A stretch of 64,000 nucleotides of DNA from Phytoseiulus persimilis. Its lineage: Eukaryota > Arthropoda > Arachnida > Mesostigmata > Phytoseiidae. The DNA is taken from positions 6,454,775 through 6,518,774 of the forward strand of contig CM075104.1 of the NCBI GenBank assembly GCA_037576195.1, written 5' to 3'. A program made the translations under genes and the position numbers. The notes under the pieces are model-generated. The model was given only the letters and a program-made list of their open reading frames with translations. It was not told where the DNA came from and did no database searches. This document shows, piece after piece, positions 63,269-64,000 of the stretch (position 1 is the stretch's first letter; each line of letters begins with the position of its first letter).

Positions 63269-64000
63269 GTAAGCTGCTCAAAGATGGGCGCTAGCTGGGG
63301 ATCTCAAATCGGTAGCTGGATCCTCCCCAGAGCGAGAGGATTCGATGATTGCCCTGCAAAAATTCTTCTCCACAGCCTCTGTTTGTGTTCCGTTCTTGTC
63401 TTCCCACCCCACTCTCTGAGATTTGATTCCCCCGCTGTTTCAAATCGGGGGTCTCTGTCTTACTCCGGAAACTTTCCAATGTTTGAGCGCCATTGGCCTG
63501 CGCCAAAATCACAGCCGCTTCTCACGAATAAAAATTGTAGTTGTTCTCGATATCTGTTTGGATTATCAGAGACTACTCCTGCAATGACCTCGAGAAGGGG
63601 CGCACTGATAGAGTCAGAGCTGCGTGAAACGGCTGAAGAGGGTCGGCGATGAATCCTTTGTGCCCGTAACGTGTTAGCCGTCAACGTGACGCAACACTCC
63701 CCAACTTTCATTCAGGCGGTTCACCGAGGCGCTTCGCGTTATATTTCTCAGATTTTTTCCTCGGGTCTTTTTCGTTAGCTCCAACGAACCGCCGATCGGT
63801 CGGACGGGTGGATGGAAGCCAACGGCAGGGAAACCGCTTTTGTGGTCGTCCTCGCCGATGAACGTTTGTCTGTCTGTCTCCCTGTTTTCAGCGGAGAGCT
63901 CCACACCTCAGGCCTGATAACGTCCGCGAGCCGAGAGCGCAGTCTCTCTTCTAATTCAGGGGCTCCTGTCATATCAGAACCCGCTTCTGAACGACGCCGC
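63269..64000. other. Unassigned right edge of the window
   Basis: No supported exon was found. Short GTCT runs lie near 63,868-63,882. A minus-strand ATG at 63,493 followed by GTAAGA 30 bases later could be a tiny first exon for UBL3, but the decoded residues do not resemble the family, so it is not called. Confidence 0.35.

Overview
The window is animal nuclear DNA, most likely from an arthropod. It holds spliced genes with short GT-AG introns (124 to 238 bases in the genes resolved), a mariner transposon, hAT-type elements and foldback elements. GC content is roughly one half, and CpG does not look depleted. A mite or other arachnid fits the compact introns and base composition, but that is an impression and not a demonstrated placement. 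There are no operons, rRNA genes or CRISPR arrays, and I saw no convincing tRNA gene.

Layout: positions 1-41,980 contain no gene I can defend. The stretch holds an 8-bp-TSD hAT MITE (595-814) and a foldback-type element built on a 16-bp repeat (about 4,156-5,410). It also holds a 14.66 kb segment present twice head to tail (9,961-24,616 and 24,618-39,270) with a single N at the junction. The two copies differ only by nine one-base indels, all in the last 3 kb. This looks like two overlapping contigs laid end to end, not a real duplication, so the true locus is probably about 14.65 kb shorter.

From 41,983 to 45,793 lie an intact mariner (perfect 24-bp inverted termini, TA duplication, open 339-residue DD34D transposase) and a 2.16 kb foldback element whose arms carry 45-bp tandem repeats.

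The right third is genic. On the plus strand is UBL5/Hub1 (49,340-49,718, two exons, complete). On the minus strand are acylglycerol kinase AGK (exons at 54,672-53,035, probable first exon at 58,903), the ACBP-plus-isomerase gene ECI2 (57,454-55,796, apparently nested inside AGK intron 1), and UBL3 (61,973-61,514, exons 2 and 3). AGK and ECI2 can be read only by changing frame many times through single-base indels, yet their protein-level conservation is excellent. UBL5, UBL3 and the mariner have none. This points to residual base-calling errors in a locally under-polished stretch, not to true pseudogenes. A second hAT element (51,860-52,752) with an exact 8-bp duplication lies just downstream of AGK.

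The genes are functionally separate: a splicing-associated ubiquitin-like protein, a membrane-anchored ubiquitin-like protein, a mitochondrial lipid kinase and a fatty-acid oxidation isomerase. Nothing suggests that they form one pathway. The most informative content is structural: the false duplication, the indel-dense gene block, two unrelated foldback families and two hAT insertions with exact target duplications.
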